64,000 nucleotides of DNA. Origin: Prostheceraeus crozeri. Its lineage: Eukaryota; Platyhelminthes; Polycladida; Euryleptidae. Where the stretch lies: contig CAJQUW010011508.1 in assembly GCA_907163375.1 (NCBI GenBank), forward strand, positions 372,001 through 436,000. The letters run 5' to 3'. The notes beneath the pieces were generated by a model, which saw nothing but the letters and a program-made list of their open reading frames with translations, was not told where the DNA came from and ran no database searches. The translations under genes and the position numbers were made by a program. Positions 1 through 11,499 of the stretch are shown here, in pieces (the stretch's first letter is position 1; every line of letters starts with the position of its first letter).

Positions 1-1269
1 TTATGTGTGCTTTGACACAGTCCGCAAAAATACATTTGTGATTAACGTAGATATTAGTGCAAGAAAAACAGTGTTAATTTTTATACGATCATTTGAAATA
101 GATGATGACGATTTCCAAGAATAAAGAATTTTGAAAATTGGATCTTCCAATCAAAAGTTATATAACATGTAAGGTCTGAAACTTTAAATGCCTCTACTGA
201 AAATCTTAAATTTTGCTGATACGTTGTTTTTGCTGCCGACGGTAGTCTAAGGACACTATCCGCTGCGAAACTTTTCTAGAATAAAGTCATTTTTCTTATG
301 TTTAAGACACTACTCACAAGATTAAGTCAAGTTCGAAATATATTTTGTTATTCATTAACATACACAATATTTCATTTCCATAGAAGAGTAAACTTCGTTC
401 AACCATCCCTTCTGATAAGGTTTACATTGACATGACATTGTAATATGGTAGCTGAACGTTGTTTTCCCTTCGATTTCAGTCGTGTTAATTCCTCCTATCC
501 ATCTTGTCTATAAAGGTCTCAAATCGAAGAAATGGACGTTGGTTTTAAGAAAAATGTTTCCGACTTTAATTTAAGTTCTTTCTCGTGATTTGTATGTATT
601 TTGGAAACATCACCATGGTTTTATATAGTCAGCATGGTGTCATATGAATATCCTCATCTTGTTTTTTTTTAATACCAAAAACAGTTACCTTTAAATGTCT
701 TAATCAATTAAATTTGCGTCGTTAGCACCAGAAAAATTGATGAATTCATGATAGATTCCCTTTATGGACAAGATCATCAACACATACTCTCCTCAAATCT
801 ACTGTCGTTGCGTCTATGATGATGTACCTTAGCATGAAGTCATATCAGTTAGCAAATAAGTTAAGCCAAGATCTCGGAACACTTTTTTAACAGCACTTTT
901 GATTTGGGACATGTGTGTCATATTATCCCAGCAGTTCTAGATGCAGGCACCGGAGGTGGTTAGCTAGGGTAAACTGATTTTGCGTATCGTTTGATTGACC
1001 ACCAGACTCGTCATATAAATGGTACCAAATTATTTGAAGAATCAGTGAATGAAGTTCAGACCTATATGGAAGGAATGCGTTGGTTTGCTTTGAAAGGCAT
1101 TTGCTCGTGTTTTCTGTTCCCCTGAAGAGCCAATTTGGATGTATTAAAGTTTCTTGCATCGTGAAACATCATGACTGAGTTTCGTGCAAATTGCAAATTA
1201 ATTAGATGTATTTTTTATTCTCTTGACACAACAGATGTCTACCTGAATTTCAACAAAGTCAAATTGATT
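1..1269. other. AT-rich stretch, no gene recognised
   Basis: No open frame here resembles a protein I recognise and I see no terminal repeats or RNA gene. It is the left flank of the LTR element that begins just after it. Confidence 0.5.
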
Positions 1270-1273
1270 ATGC

Positions 1274-1509
1274 TGTAAGTAATCTAGTTAATTCGTTCAA
1301 CTTTTAATACATGAGCGAACGGAAGACAAAACAGGAATCAGCGTCAATCGGTAGGGTGTAATCAATCGTTAATTCGAATCGTTAATCAATTCGCACAGAA
1401 CTTCGACAACATGGACATGTATACTCGAAACTACTTGTTTCGACCTTAAACCGCTTCCGGCCTTGCCAGATTTAAACAAAAAAACATAGAAATTTCGTTA
1501 TTCATCACA
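1274..1509 (-). repeat. 3' LTR of the gypsy element
   Basis: Matches 7155-7392 almost base for base. Read on the - strand it begins TGTGATGAATAACG and ends CTTACA. Immediately inside it (1510-1517) is a purine run (GGGGGAG on the - strand) that fits the polypurine tract priming plus-strand synthesis. Confidence 0.95.
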
Positions 1510-1792
1510 CTCCCCCGACACTACAAAAAATGGGGGTATACCAGCATGAAAAGCAGTGATACACAGCAACAGAAACACAATACAAAAGAGATTTTTATCT
1601 TCCTTTCCACTGACAATGTATAAGAAACCAGAATGACGAAAAATGTCATTATACTGTTGGTTAACAAAAGTATTTACTGTATTTACAAAGGCATTGACAC
1701 TGTCGGGTTTACGGTATTTACAAATGTTGAAGTCATGCCAAATGCATTCGAGAACTGTCCTTCCATGGGTTCCGTTGAGTCACTTGGAATAT

Positions 1793-2090
1793 CACAGGGA
1801 TCGGTGTCCGAATCACTGAAGGTAGTGAGGTCGGACGATACAACGTGGTTAATGTCATTTTCAGGGGTGCGCTGCAACGCGTTCTCCGAATCAACACAGG
1901 GATCGGTGTCCGAATCACTGAAGGTAGTGAGGTCGGATGATACAACGTGGTTAATGTCATTTTCAGGGGTGCGCTGCAACGCGTTCTCCGAATCACTTAA
2001 GGCATTGAAGTCCGATCGTACTTCCTGATTGTTTCGAATTTCACGGGTCCACCGTAACGCATTCTCCAAGTCCGAGGGTGGAGCTTCGCC
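1793..2090 (-). repeat. 102-bp (34-codon) tandem repeat in the tail of gypsy pol
   Basis: Two almost identical 102-bp units (from 1793 and from 1895) and a third, diverged unit after about 2000. On the - strand each unit encodes an acidic, Ser/Thr/Asp-rich 34-residue repeat beginning SENALQRTPEND. It lies downstream of integrase, close to the 3' LTR. Confidence 0.85.
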
Positions 2091-2149
2091 CAGCTCCCAT
2101 TCATGACTGCCCTCGTCGGACAGATGGTCGGTATCCGCCACTCGTAGAT

Positions 2150-3710
2150 CAGGAACTTGGACACTCGCGTCGCCACAGTTTCACGACCTTGACACGGAAA
2201 TCACACACACAACGCTCATGCTGCCCTTGTCGTAACCGGGCAAACTCAGGAACTTGAACTGTTCGCAGATTATTGAAGTGAATCCGCCTTTTTCTGAGAC
2301 GCAATGTCGAGTTCACCAAATCTCCTTCTTCGTTTCTCGCAGGTTCGATAGTATAGAGTGATCCTGGAAGTCGTTCTATGATACGGTAGGGACCTATGTA
2401 CTGTGAGGGATCTAGTGTGTGTTTCGGTTGACCTTTGACGAACACCCAGTCACCTACTCGAAACTTATCGCCGTACACCTTAGCATCAAAGTATCTTTTC
2501 TGTTGACGCTGAGCTTGCGAATAGGAAAGCCTTGCCTTGGAATGGACGACTTGCAACTGATTGCGAAGCTGAGCCAGGAACTCATAAGGTACTAAAGGAT
2601 CATTGGAAGATGGGTCGAACTCTGACTCGTAGGGTAAGAGAAGTTCCCTTCCTAAGGTCAACATCGCTGGGTAAAGCCAGAGCTAGCACTTTCAATGGTC
2701 CTCAAATTCAAAAGGACGGGTCCTAGATAGTCTTCCCAATCACCATTTTTCTCCGCCAAGAACACTCGTAGGCCTGCCTTCAACTGTTGGATAGCGCGTT
2801 CTACCTTCCCATCAGCTTGAGGGTGCCGGGGGGAAGTGCGAATCTTTTCAATTCCTAACTCCGCGCAAATAGAATTCATCAAATTACCGGAAACTTCTTG
2901 ACCCTGGTCACTGTATAATTGCTCGGGAATGCCAAAACGACAAACCCAGTGACGGACGAAGGCTGAAGCAACAGTACGAGCCGTCTAATCGGGGATAGGG
3001 ATAGCCTCGATCCATGAGGTAAATCTGTCAATCATTACACATAAGTAGATATTACCTGTCGAAGATGCTGTTAATGGTCCCGCCGAATCTATGTGAACAG
3101 CTTGGTTGACGTACCCCTTTAGTAAGGGCTGCAAGGATGCCACTCGGTGACGACCGGTTCTCTTGGTTTGAGCACAAATGAGACAACATCTAACATAATC
3201 CTCTATCTCCTGCGTACTATCTGGCCACCAAAACTTCCTGTGAATCCTACTTCGGGTTTGCCATAACCCACCATGTCCTGATTGTTTATGTGCACCGACT
3301 AAGATGGCTGAGTGTAACTTCCAGGGGGTGGTAATTTGGCATAGATTCTTAGACTTTCGAATAAGAATACCGTCACGTAATTCAAGCTTATCGAATTGAC
3401 TGAATAGAATCCTGGTAATTCTACCATATGACAAGAGAGCTGGTTTAGGGGGTCTGGTCTGACCTTGTCGAAGGTAGTCAATGACAGGGCTGATCTCGGA
3501 ATCCTCTTCCTGAGCCGCTCTTAAATCGATTTCAGGGGACAGAATAGGAGCTTCGGGAACTTCAGGACCGTCGGAACTTTCACTATCGGCATCGTGAGGG
3601 CTAGAAAAGGAATTCATCTCCGATATTACCATGATAGGGGGGCGAGTAACAGAAGCCACCACCCTTTCGGGTTGTTCTGGCCTTTCACGATTTGGAGATT
3701 CTCGACATTC
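2150..3710 (-). pseudogene. Integrase region of the gypsy element
   Basis: Includes the H2C2 zinc-binding part (HKQSGHGGLWQTR then CCLICAQTKRTGRH), the catalytic core around HIDSAGPLTASSTGNIYL, and a C-terminal GPY-like part around QYIGPYRIIERLPGSLYTIE. No chromodomain was recognised. Fossil. Confidence 0.9.
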
Positions 3711-3769
3711 CACAATGGAAGATAGGATCCGATTGGTTTCGTAAGGGAGATACTGATTGGTCAGAGCTA

Positions 3770-5210
3770 CGTGGGGTTACAGGACGGGCATTCATCATGA
3801 CCTGCCTTTCTGAAAGGCCTTCGGCTCAAGCTATCGGCATTGCCATGGTATTTACCAGGGCGGTACAATACCTCAAAGTTGTACTCTTGAAGACGCCCTA
3901 AAATGTCACCATCAACGTCAAAATTGAAACCGTCAAGAATGGTGTTCCACCGTATCAGCATATCGTTACGCGATGATCGTGCTCTTTTTAACCATCTCAA
4001 AGCGCTATGGTCGGTACGCACGATGAATGGTCGGGGAATGAGGTACTCATGGTAGTATTCTAAGAAGAAGACGAGTGAAAGCATTTCCTTCTGCGTAGGA
4101 CAATATGATCGCTGCTCTTTGGACAAAGACTTACTACCAAACCCTAGAACTCGCATATGACCGTCTTGTGTCTGGGAAAGTACGGCGCCAATACCCGAAT
4201 CACTGGCGTCACAATCTAAAATGAACGGAGAAGAATCAGAGTTGAAGTCAGGGAAACCTAGAATGAGTGCCGCGGTCAAAAGTTCCTTTATCTTGTGGAA
4301 TGCAATGTCATGATCCGTAGTCCAATTCCAAACCTTAGAAATTTCCAAATTACGCAAAGGTGAAGCGATCTGGGACAAATTGAGCACAAATTTCTGGTAA
4401 TAGTTCACTAATCCTAAGAAGGACTTAATCTCTTTCCCATTCAAGGTGGTGGGGCATAACCTGATTGTTTCAACCTTACTAGGATCGGTGTGAATTCCAC
4501 TGGGAGAGATGGTGTGACCAAGGAAAATGATCTCAGATTTGAAGAGGTGACATTTGACGGGTTTGACCTTAATACCCGCTCGCGCTAACCGCTCTAGAAC
4601 GTCATCTAAATGTAGGAGCGTGTCTTCAAAAGTGGACCCGTAGACAACTATGTCATTGAGGTAGGCGATAGCTGACTTGAAAAGCAAATCTTTCAGTAAG
4701 TAATTCATAAGACGCTGACATGTCGATGGTGCACCGTTGAGACCGAAAGGCATCCGTAAAAACTGATATTGAGCATCCCGAGTTACGAATGCTGTTTTTG
4801 GGGCATCTTTGGGGTCAATTTTTACTTGGTAATACGCTTGGTTGAGGTCGAGTGTGCAGAAGAATTTGCTACCACCGAGAGATTCGAAAATGTCTTCAAT
4901 TCTGGGCATTGGATAACTGATGGATTCGGTAACTTCATTAACGGCCCTGTAATCGATACACAACCTCCAGGTTCCATCTGACTTCTTCACAAGAATCACT
5001 AGGCTTGACCATGGAGACTTGGATGGCTCAATTACTTCTAACTTCAACAATTTTTCTATTTCTTGATTAATAGCTTCCTTTTTAATGGGATTAGCACGAT
5101 ATGGAGGACGATTTACCGGAGCATGAGAACCAGTGTTTACATCATGCATTATGACGTCAGTATTGCCTAAATCCTCCGGGTTCTTAGATATGGCTGCTTG
5201 ACGTTTCATC
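3770..5210 (-). pseudogene. Reverse transcriptase and RNase H region of the gypsy element
   Basis: The - strand translation holds gypsy RT blocks such as KSDGTWRLCIDYRAVN and FCTLDLNQAYYQVKI, then the RNase H start ILDCDASDSGIGAVLSQ and LRWLKRARS. The order and spacing are those of Ty3/gypsy pol. Fossil. Confidence 0.95.
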
Positions 5211-5739
5211 AAAACTACCTCTATGGCTTCTTTCTATTGTTCGGAAAGGTGTTCACCGAAATCAAATTGATTTATCCATTCAGGAGAAGGGCGGCCTATC
5301 GACGCGACTTTCACCGTGTCAGAGGAGGGTAAAACCAACGGTACATTGTTAACAGCCTCAATCAACTCAGTAGTCTCGATAGATTCAACGTGGCCAATAA
5401 CACCAGCCATTTTCAATTTGACTTCATTTGATTTGGTGTTAACTAAACGCATTGGGATGCGTCCAAACTTATCGATGTGCACTAGCGACTCGTATGACAA
5501 TATTCCATCGGGCAAGTTCACGGGTTGGATAAACAGCGGACAGGTACTGGAAGGGGCTACAAGGTTCGTGACACGACAAGAGAAGACAGTTTCAGAGAAC
5601 GGTGGGAGTGAAACAGGATGGTGTGGGAGAACTTCTTGGGGAGACTCTGGGCCACTCAGTGGAACACGCCATGCCGCTCTCGAAATGTCAAAAGTATCAT
5701 CGGCGTAATTGATACAGCAGAGATACGCCTTACAGAAGT

Positions 5740-6150
5740 CAGAGCCGAAAATCAGCCGGAGCCGGAGGAATTTCTGATGACATGGAGCTGTCAATTAAGG
5801 TAGCCTCGCAGCCACTATCGATAAGCCCAAACATCGTCCTGGAAAGTATACGAGTGGAAACTGAGGGGTACTGAGGAACAGACAGGTCACTGACACATAA
5901 ATTTACTTTTAGATCTGGTTTACTGGGGACTTGGGATTGTTTCTGCACTTCCGCAGCCAAACAATGCTTGGGCGGCCTCAATTCGGACGTTATCGGATGA
6001 ACTCTACATTTATCAGGCATGGTGCAAGGATCAGAGGGGACTGATGGAATAACTGGAGGCACTGGCGAAGAGTCCGTATAACTGCGAGAATGGTGGGCTA
6101 TATCTTCAATAGAGGAGGGCTCGCCACCACCAACCCTCCCTACGCGTTTC
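5740..6150 (-). pseudogene. Aspartic protease region of the gypsy element
   Basis: Contains a DSG aspartic-protease signature in the context FGLIDSGCEATLIDSS, between gag and reverse transcriptase as expected. Fossil. Confidence 0.7.
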
Positions 6151-6950
6151 CCTGAGAGGGAACTGAAGAACCTCCGTTCCTGTTCGGTCTTTGGGAACAA
6201 TCGCGGGCCATGTGGCCTACAACTTTGCAGTGGAAGCACTTCCTTGGTTTCTGGCAATTCTGGAAAATATGACCCGGCTCATTGCAGTTTCGACATTTCG
6301 AGGGAGGTCTATAACTACTGTTTGCAAGGAAAGTTGTGCTAGTTGGAAAATTCACATTCATCAATGGTTCCGCGTGTGACTGTTCCTGTGAGGAGACGGC
6401 ACGAACATGATGACGTCTGTGTCTCACAATGTCTTCGAGATACTGGGCCCTGCGCAAAATATCTTTAGGGTTGGACAGCTCGTATATGACGTCATCTTCA
6501 AAAATCTTATCTAGCAAGGCCGGGCTACGGATTCCTTCAAGAAAGACTTCCCGTACCCTTTCCTGATGGAACACGACTGGCACGTTTGTCTCTCTTGCCA
6601 AATAAAACAAGTTGGTCATGTATGTAGAAAGGGATTCGTTTTTTCTTTGTTTTCGTGAACTAAGAGGCACACGTGCACCTAATCTTTCTGTGATGGTCGA
6701 CACGAGCTCCATAAACAAGCTCTGAACTTCCGCAATATCTCGAGACTTAACCAACCTCTGGTTCAAACGTTTCTATCTCTCTCCTAATTTCTGAGGACAA
6801 GTTCAAAAGAAACATGTACGACTTCATTTCCTCGGGTAACCTGGATATCTTGGTCCAAAAATTAAAATCCGAAAGAAACGCGTTTATCTTGTCCTTTCTC
6901 AAAGACGCGGGGTTTCGCGCTCTTAATGTATGTGCTCCACTGGCCATTTG
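6150..6950 (-). pseudogene. gag region of the gypsy element
   Basis: Encodes a capsid-like stretch followed by two CCHC zinc knuckles, one with CRNCNEPGHIFQNC and one with CFHCKVVGHMARDC. Knuckles of this type bind the element's RNA. Fossil copy, open frame not continuous. Confidence 0.85.
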
Positions 6951-7140
6951 ATGGGTTCTTATCCTCCTGGTGGGTCACCTCGGGATCTAAAGGAAAGTCC
7001 AGTTCGTCTTCCCATCTTAAAGCCATCTTAGTTCTAATCTTGTATAACGAGTAAACAGACAGAAGAAATTGCGGTCGCTGGGCGTAGACTACCTAGGCTT
7101 TAATGTTGGACGTAATGGATAAATATTAGTAAAAACTACG

Positions 7141-7151
7141 CTCTGCTACCA
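7141..7151 (-). other. Primer binding site for initiator tRNA-Met
   Basis: On the - strand this reads TGGTAGCAGAG, three bases inside the 5' LTR. It is complementary to the 3' end of animal initiator tRNA-Met (CUCUGCUACCA), recalled from general knowledge of that tRNA. Confidence 0.8.
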
Positions 7152-7154
7152 AAT

Positions 7155-7392
7155 TGTAAGTAATCTAGTTAATTCGTTCAACTTTTAATACATGAGCGAA
7201 CGGAAGACAAAACAGGAATCAGCGTCAATCGGTAAGGTGTAATCAATCGTTAATTCGAATCGTTAATCAATTCGCACAGAACTTCGACAGCATGGACATG
7301 TACACTCGAAACTACTTGTTTCGACCTTAAACCGCTTCCGGCCTTGCCAGATTTAAACAAAAAAGAACATAGAAATTTCGTTATTCATCACA
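7155..7392 (-). repeat. 5' LTR of the gypsy element
   Basis: Nearly identical partner of 1274-1509. It would carry the element's promoter. The ATGC target copy follows it at 7393-7396. Confidence 0.95.
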
Positions 7393-7396
7393 ATGC

Positions 7397-8380
7397 AACC
7401 CAACACATTTTGAATTTCAGCAGCATGTGGAAGTATTGACTGGATCATAAAGCTATCGCGGAAAATTCGCTTCATCTTCATTAAACAAAAAATTAAGTAC
7501 GGCTGTTGTCGACTCATCTCAACATGCCTGTGCTCGATAAATAAACAGATTGATAAATATATGGCGGTGGTATACGTCACTGTATAAGAGTGAAAAAGTG
7601 TCCTATCAGTTTATGATCCACGTGCAAATCGCTTTTATGATTTCAGTGATTGCAGCTGTTTATATAAGATCACAGTGCTCCAAAAAGAAGTCTGGCGATG
7701 TCAGTCCTTTCCGAGCTCCCAATATGGAGGAGTAGTGACATTAAACTTTCAGAGTGCAAACCGCTGGATGTGAAAATCATATAGCCTATAGCCTATGCGA
7801 CATGACAGATTGCCCTATACAGATTGCACTCCATTAATTTCATCGTGTACAGCAGTTTTTCCTTAGTGATGTCCTGTACTACCTGTATTTTAATATCTAA
7901 ATCATTGTCGAGTTGGCGAATATGAGATGATTGCAAGGAACAAGCAAACCATGCGTGAAAATTTCACACCAAGTTAAGAGACTATGGATTATTTCTTTGA
8001 TCTTTCTTTATTATATCACTGTAAACGGTTACAGAAAGATGTCGGACGTTTTCGGTTAGCGTCTACCAGCCATGGTTACGACAAATTAACGAAGACGGTT
8101 TGTAAGAACACTTGGAGTTGGAATCAATTATACCACAGCAGTGGTCTAGCAAGGGAATAATAGGCAAACTGGAATAATGCGATTCTGGGTGAACTGACGT
8201 ATGATGACCGGAAGTTAATATGCAGCATGGCCAAGAACTACTGCGCGGTACTATTGAACAACTTAGAGAAGCGATTCCCCGAACCAGAACTTCTCTCTGC
8301 GCTTTATATTTTTGATTCATCTTGAATGCTGAAGTAGAGAGCTGACTGGGAGAAGTAGGGGGAGGGTTAACTCACCTTCG
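7397..8380. other. Unassigned stretch with one dispersed-repeat fragment
   Basis: No gene recognised. At about 8041-8090 a stretch around GTCGGACGTTTTCGG resembles one arm of the inner hairpin of the MITE at 37088-37350, so a fragment of the same repeat family sits here. Confidence 0.4.
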
Positions 8381-8389
8381 GATTTTCTC

Positions 8390-8937
8390 ATGGAGAAGTT
8401 CGGTCGCATGATCGATGATGAATCCCGAAACGCAGTTCTCGGTTATGTGCTTCCAAAGGAGCGCATGGTGAGATTCGTGGACACTGCAATGACGCTGAAC
8501 AGGTATGTAATTTGTTATCTCGGCAAGAATTCTACAAGAAGGTATACTCTGAACATCCACAGTAGGCAACGATTGTACTTACCATGCCGTTTTCGACAGG
8601 TGATGCCGTGCGTGGTTTATCAGGCTTAAAACGAATCAAAACTCGACAGAGAAACATGCTGCTGGACTCTACCATTTCGGCATTGCTGAATATTTCAATT
8701 AATGGTCCGCCAACACTTAGCCATCAGGATGCAGCAGCCATAGCAGATAAATGGTTGGGATCCAAAATACGACGTGCTGTCACAGATGGAGTGGTGAAGA
8801 AGAAGAAGGAGAAGTCTCTTGAAAAGATGGAAGAACCAAATGCAAGTAAAATCATATCACAGACAGTTAATCAGGAAGAAAATTGTGAGGAACTGGACAT
8901 GGTCGACTTGTTGAACGACCCAAGTGATAATACTTGA
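8390..8937 (+). mobile_element. hAT-type transposase C-terminal remnant
   Basis: The frame at 8584-8937 encodes FSTGDAVRGLSGLKRIK, then TISALLNISINGPP, then an AAAIADKWLGSKIRR segment and a Lys-rich tail. The block 'GLSGLKRIKT.QRN....T...LL.ISINGP' resembles the hAT C-terminal dimerisation region, where 'RGFS.MN.IKT..RN' is followed by a hydrophobic helix and 'INGP'. A preceding frame (8390-8500) ending in a possible GT donor may be another piece. I see no terminal repeats. It could instead be a domesticated hAT-derived host exon; short length and isolation favour a relic. Confidence 0.5.
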
Positions 8938-8939
8938 AC

Positions 8940-10647
8940 TTACCGGCATGTTTGAAGATGTAGCGAATTACATAGCTTTCCTCAAATGTCTTCAAAGTTT
9001 TTGGTTTACCATAATTATACTGATATCAATAGGGCATAAAGAACGCAAGAGTGGACATAGTGGAAAGCAGACCCATTATACATGTAGACGAATATAAAAA
9101 ATATACAATTCACATATTATTGAAATATTTGTCATCCTATATGGAATCCAGCTTTTCGCAATATACAACAGTCCCGGACTTTCAAAAGTACGCTGCGTAC
9201 GTGTATGTCCCATGAAGTAAGTGCACTTCATAAAAGGTCATAGGATGCTGCTTTTGTAGTACTCGTTTACACGCACTTTTTTCTGAGAAACAACCATGTG
9301 ATCATGATCTCTGATGAAAATTTGGCCGTGAAAATTAAATCACTTCGAAATAATGAAAATTAAATTTTTGTGTTTTCATGTATATTGTATCGTTGCGTAT
9401 TTTTGAGATTTTACATCTAAATGATAGCACATTTTACTGTAGTGACTTACTTAAACGGCTCTAAACATGAAATGCTACTTATATATTACTATCATGGCAC
9501 GCATAGATAGCACTAGCGGGTTTACACTTGACACGTGTAATTTTACTGATGGGGCACCTGTCCCATATCTCCTGAATGGTTCAGACTTGATAGCTTCATT
9601 CAACATCACAACTCATTCCCCGACCAGCTTACAGTGCTCCGGGACTCGCACAAACCACAGGCGTTTCCCACATCACCCCTACATTTCCCCATCTCGCTGT
9701 CTCCAGCAAGCCCCTCATCCAACCCAGGGTTGTTCGAGGTGTGGCTCGCGGGCCGTATGCAGCCTACGTCCTCTTCCAGAAAATTTCTAAAATCATTTCA
9801 CTTTACACATCTGCAGAGTCATATAAAAAAATGAATGTGTGCTTTCCTAAACTAAATAATTCAAGTTTGAACTGTAAATTTAGATTTCATGTTGATGATT
9901 TCTATTACTTTGTTGAAGCCCTTGATACCCTGATTGAAGACCTCGGCAAGCGATTCCAAGATTTCCAGCGCATCGAGAAAAGTTCCAATGCATTAAATGC
10001 TCCGCTAACGGTAATTATATCAGAAGCAGCTGATGCTTTATTGCTTGAATTATGTGACTGACAAAGTGATCAGTTTTTTCTAGCCAAAGCTACTCCGCCA
10101 ATAAATCAATTTCAGCCTCTTCTTTCTGAAAATCAGTACCCAAATTTGCTCCGCTTTGGATTGCGCATTCTCTCTTATGTTTGGAAGTGCACACTTTACC
10201 GTGTGAGTCGGTCGCTTAGCTCTAACCTCATTTGACATCGACACGAAGAATCTGGCCTCCGAAATGCAGGCACATCCATCCCATTCATTTGTAAGTAACC
10301 TGTGGCGCTTTTATGAAGCATGTTTCTATGAGTGAATTTGAGAGAATTCTTGTCTCAAATGTTTTCAAGCTTTCGTCATATGCTTTCATAATGAATATCA
10401 AGATAATTGAACATATACTTCTTTTACGATGCATCTAATAGCGGAGGATAGTGAAAAAGTTGAATAATGTGAACAGCTGCCCGCGGTTTTATTTCCTTGC
10501 CAAATGCGGCTCGCGCCTGTATAAATTTTGAACAACTACCAGTCCCGTGAAGAGCCGTCAGCGCCGATTGGCTGTCAAAACCCACCCGCTTGGTGGTGCT
10601 CCCACAACCACTTTAAACCCAAGACCAGCGCCTGCACCTCAGTTAGC
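8940..10647. other. Unassigned, locally GC-richer stretch
   Basis: No recognisable gene. Pieces around 9600-9790 and 10480-10650 are richer in G+C than the surroundings, as is 13340-13560 beyond the nested block. This suggests one older sequence was split by the 10654-13327 insertion. Confidence 0.35.
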
Positions 10648-11499
10648 TTGAAACAGGGTGGCCGCGTTTGCACGAGCATACAGGTTGTTTATACACGAAT
10701 TTGATAATAGGTACACGAATATTCACGCAATTTTTTTATGATGAAGGAAATTCAAAGGCGGTGGGTAGTTTGAAGAAGTATAAACTGTAGCTTGAAGATT
10801 TTAAGTATGCCAGTATATTTTCTAATTTCATAAAAAGGTGGAATGTGCTATGGTAAATTCTAAGCACCTTAAATATGGCCTACTTTTCAGGTTAGTGGCT
10901 ATTGCATTCTTTTTTAGGACGAATATTTCAAAGTTTCTTTCAAGTATCCTAAAACAGAGTGCAGTTTGAAAACAATTGTCCTCAAATAAGAAATAGAAGG
11001 AAATGTACAGTGCAACTTGATGCAATTCAAATTCAAATACAGCGACTTTAATCGGGAAGGTAATAAACTTTAACTTTAGAAGGACAGTAGGACACCGAAT
11101 ATTCTACTCGAATCAAATTATAGGGAGTAATAAAACATAATGCATGCAATTTATGTTGTAGGATGTCATCTGAATACGTACTTTCCCTTTACACAATTAA
11201 GCTCCTTTTACCTTGCGTTAGCTGCATTTTGTAGTGTTGACAGGAAACTCACGCGATAATCGTTTTTGGTATTCTGAAACAGTGAAATTTAAAAATATAA
11301 CCAAAGGAAATTACACAAAAAATAAATTTACGCATCTTATTGATCAATGTACGTGTGTCCTATGACAATAAAAAGACAATAAATAATGCGTGCCATCAAA
11401 CTGTATACAGAAGGTGGAAAAAGAAGAGAAGAGACATAGAAATTTCTCTGGAAAAGACAACGATTATATTTTGTTATTTTTGTTCAATCTTTTATTCTA

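Larger units (their letters stand above)
1274..7392 (-). mobile_element. Ty3/gypsy LTR retrotransposon, broken
   Basis: A 6.1 kb element with two nearly identical LTRs (about 236 and 238 bp) starting TG and ending CA. It is flanked by a 4-bp target duplication ATGC (1270-1273 and 7393-7396). Read on the - strand the order is 5' LTR, primer binding site, gag with two zinc knuckles, protease, reverse transcriptase, RNase H, integrase, polypurine tract and 3' LTR. That pol order is typical of Ty3/gypsy (Metaviridae). The two LTRs differ by only a handful of positions over about 236 bp, so insertion was recent. The coding region is nevertheless interrupted about six times or more, so this copy is a fossil. 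No envelope gene was recognised. Confidence 0.95.

Noticed and set aside
1633-2028. Plus-strand repeat protein
   Set aside because: It is the antisense reading of the tandem repeat in the gypsy pol tail.
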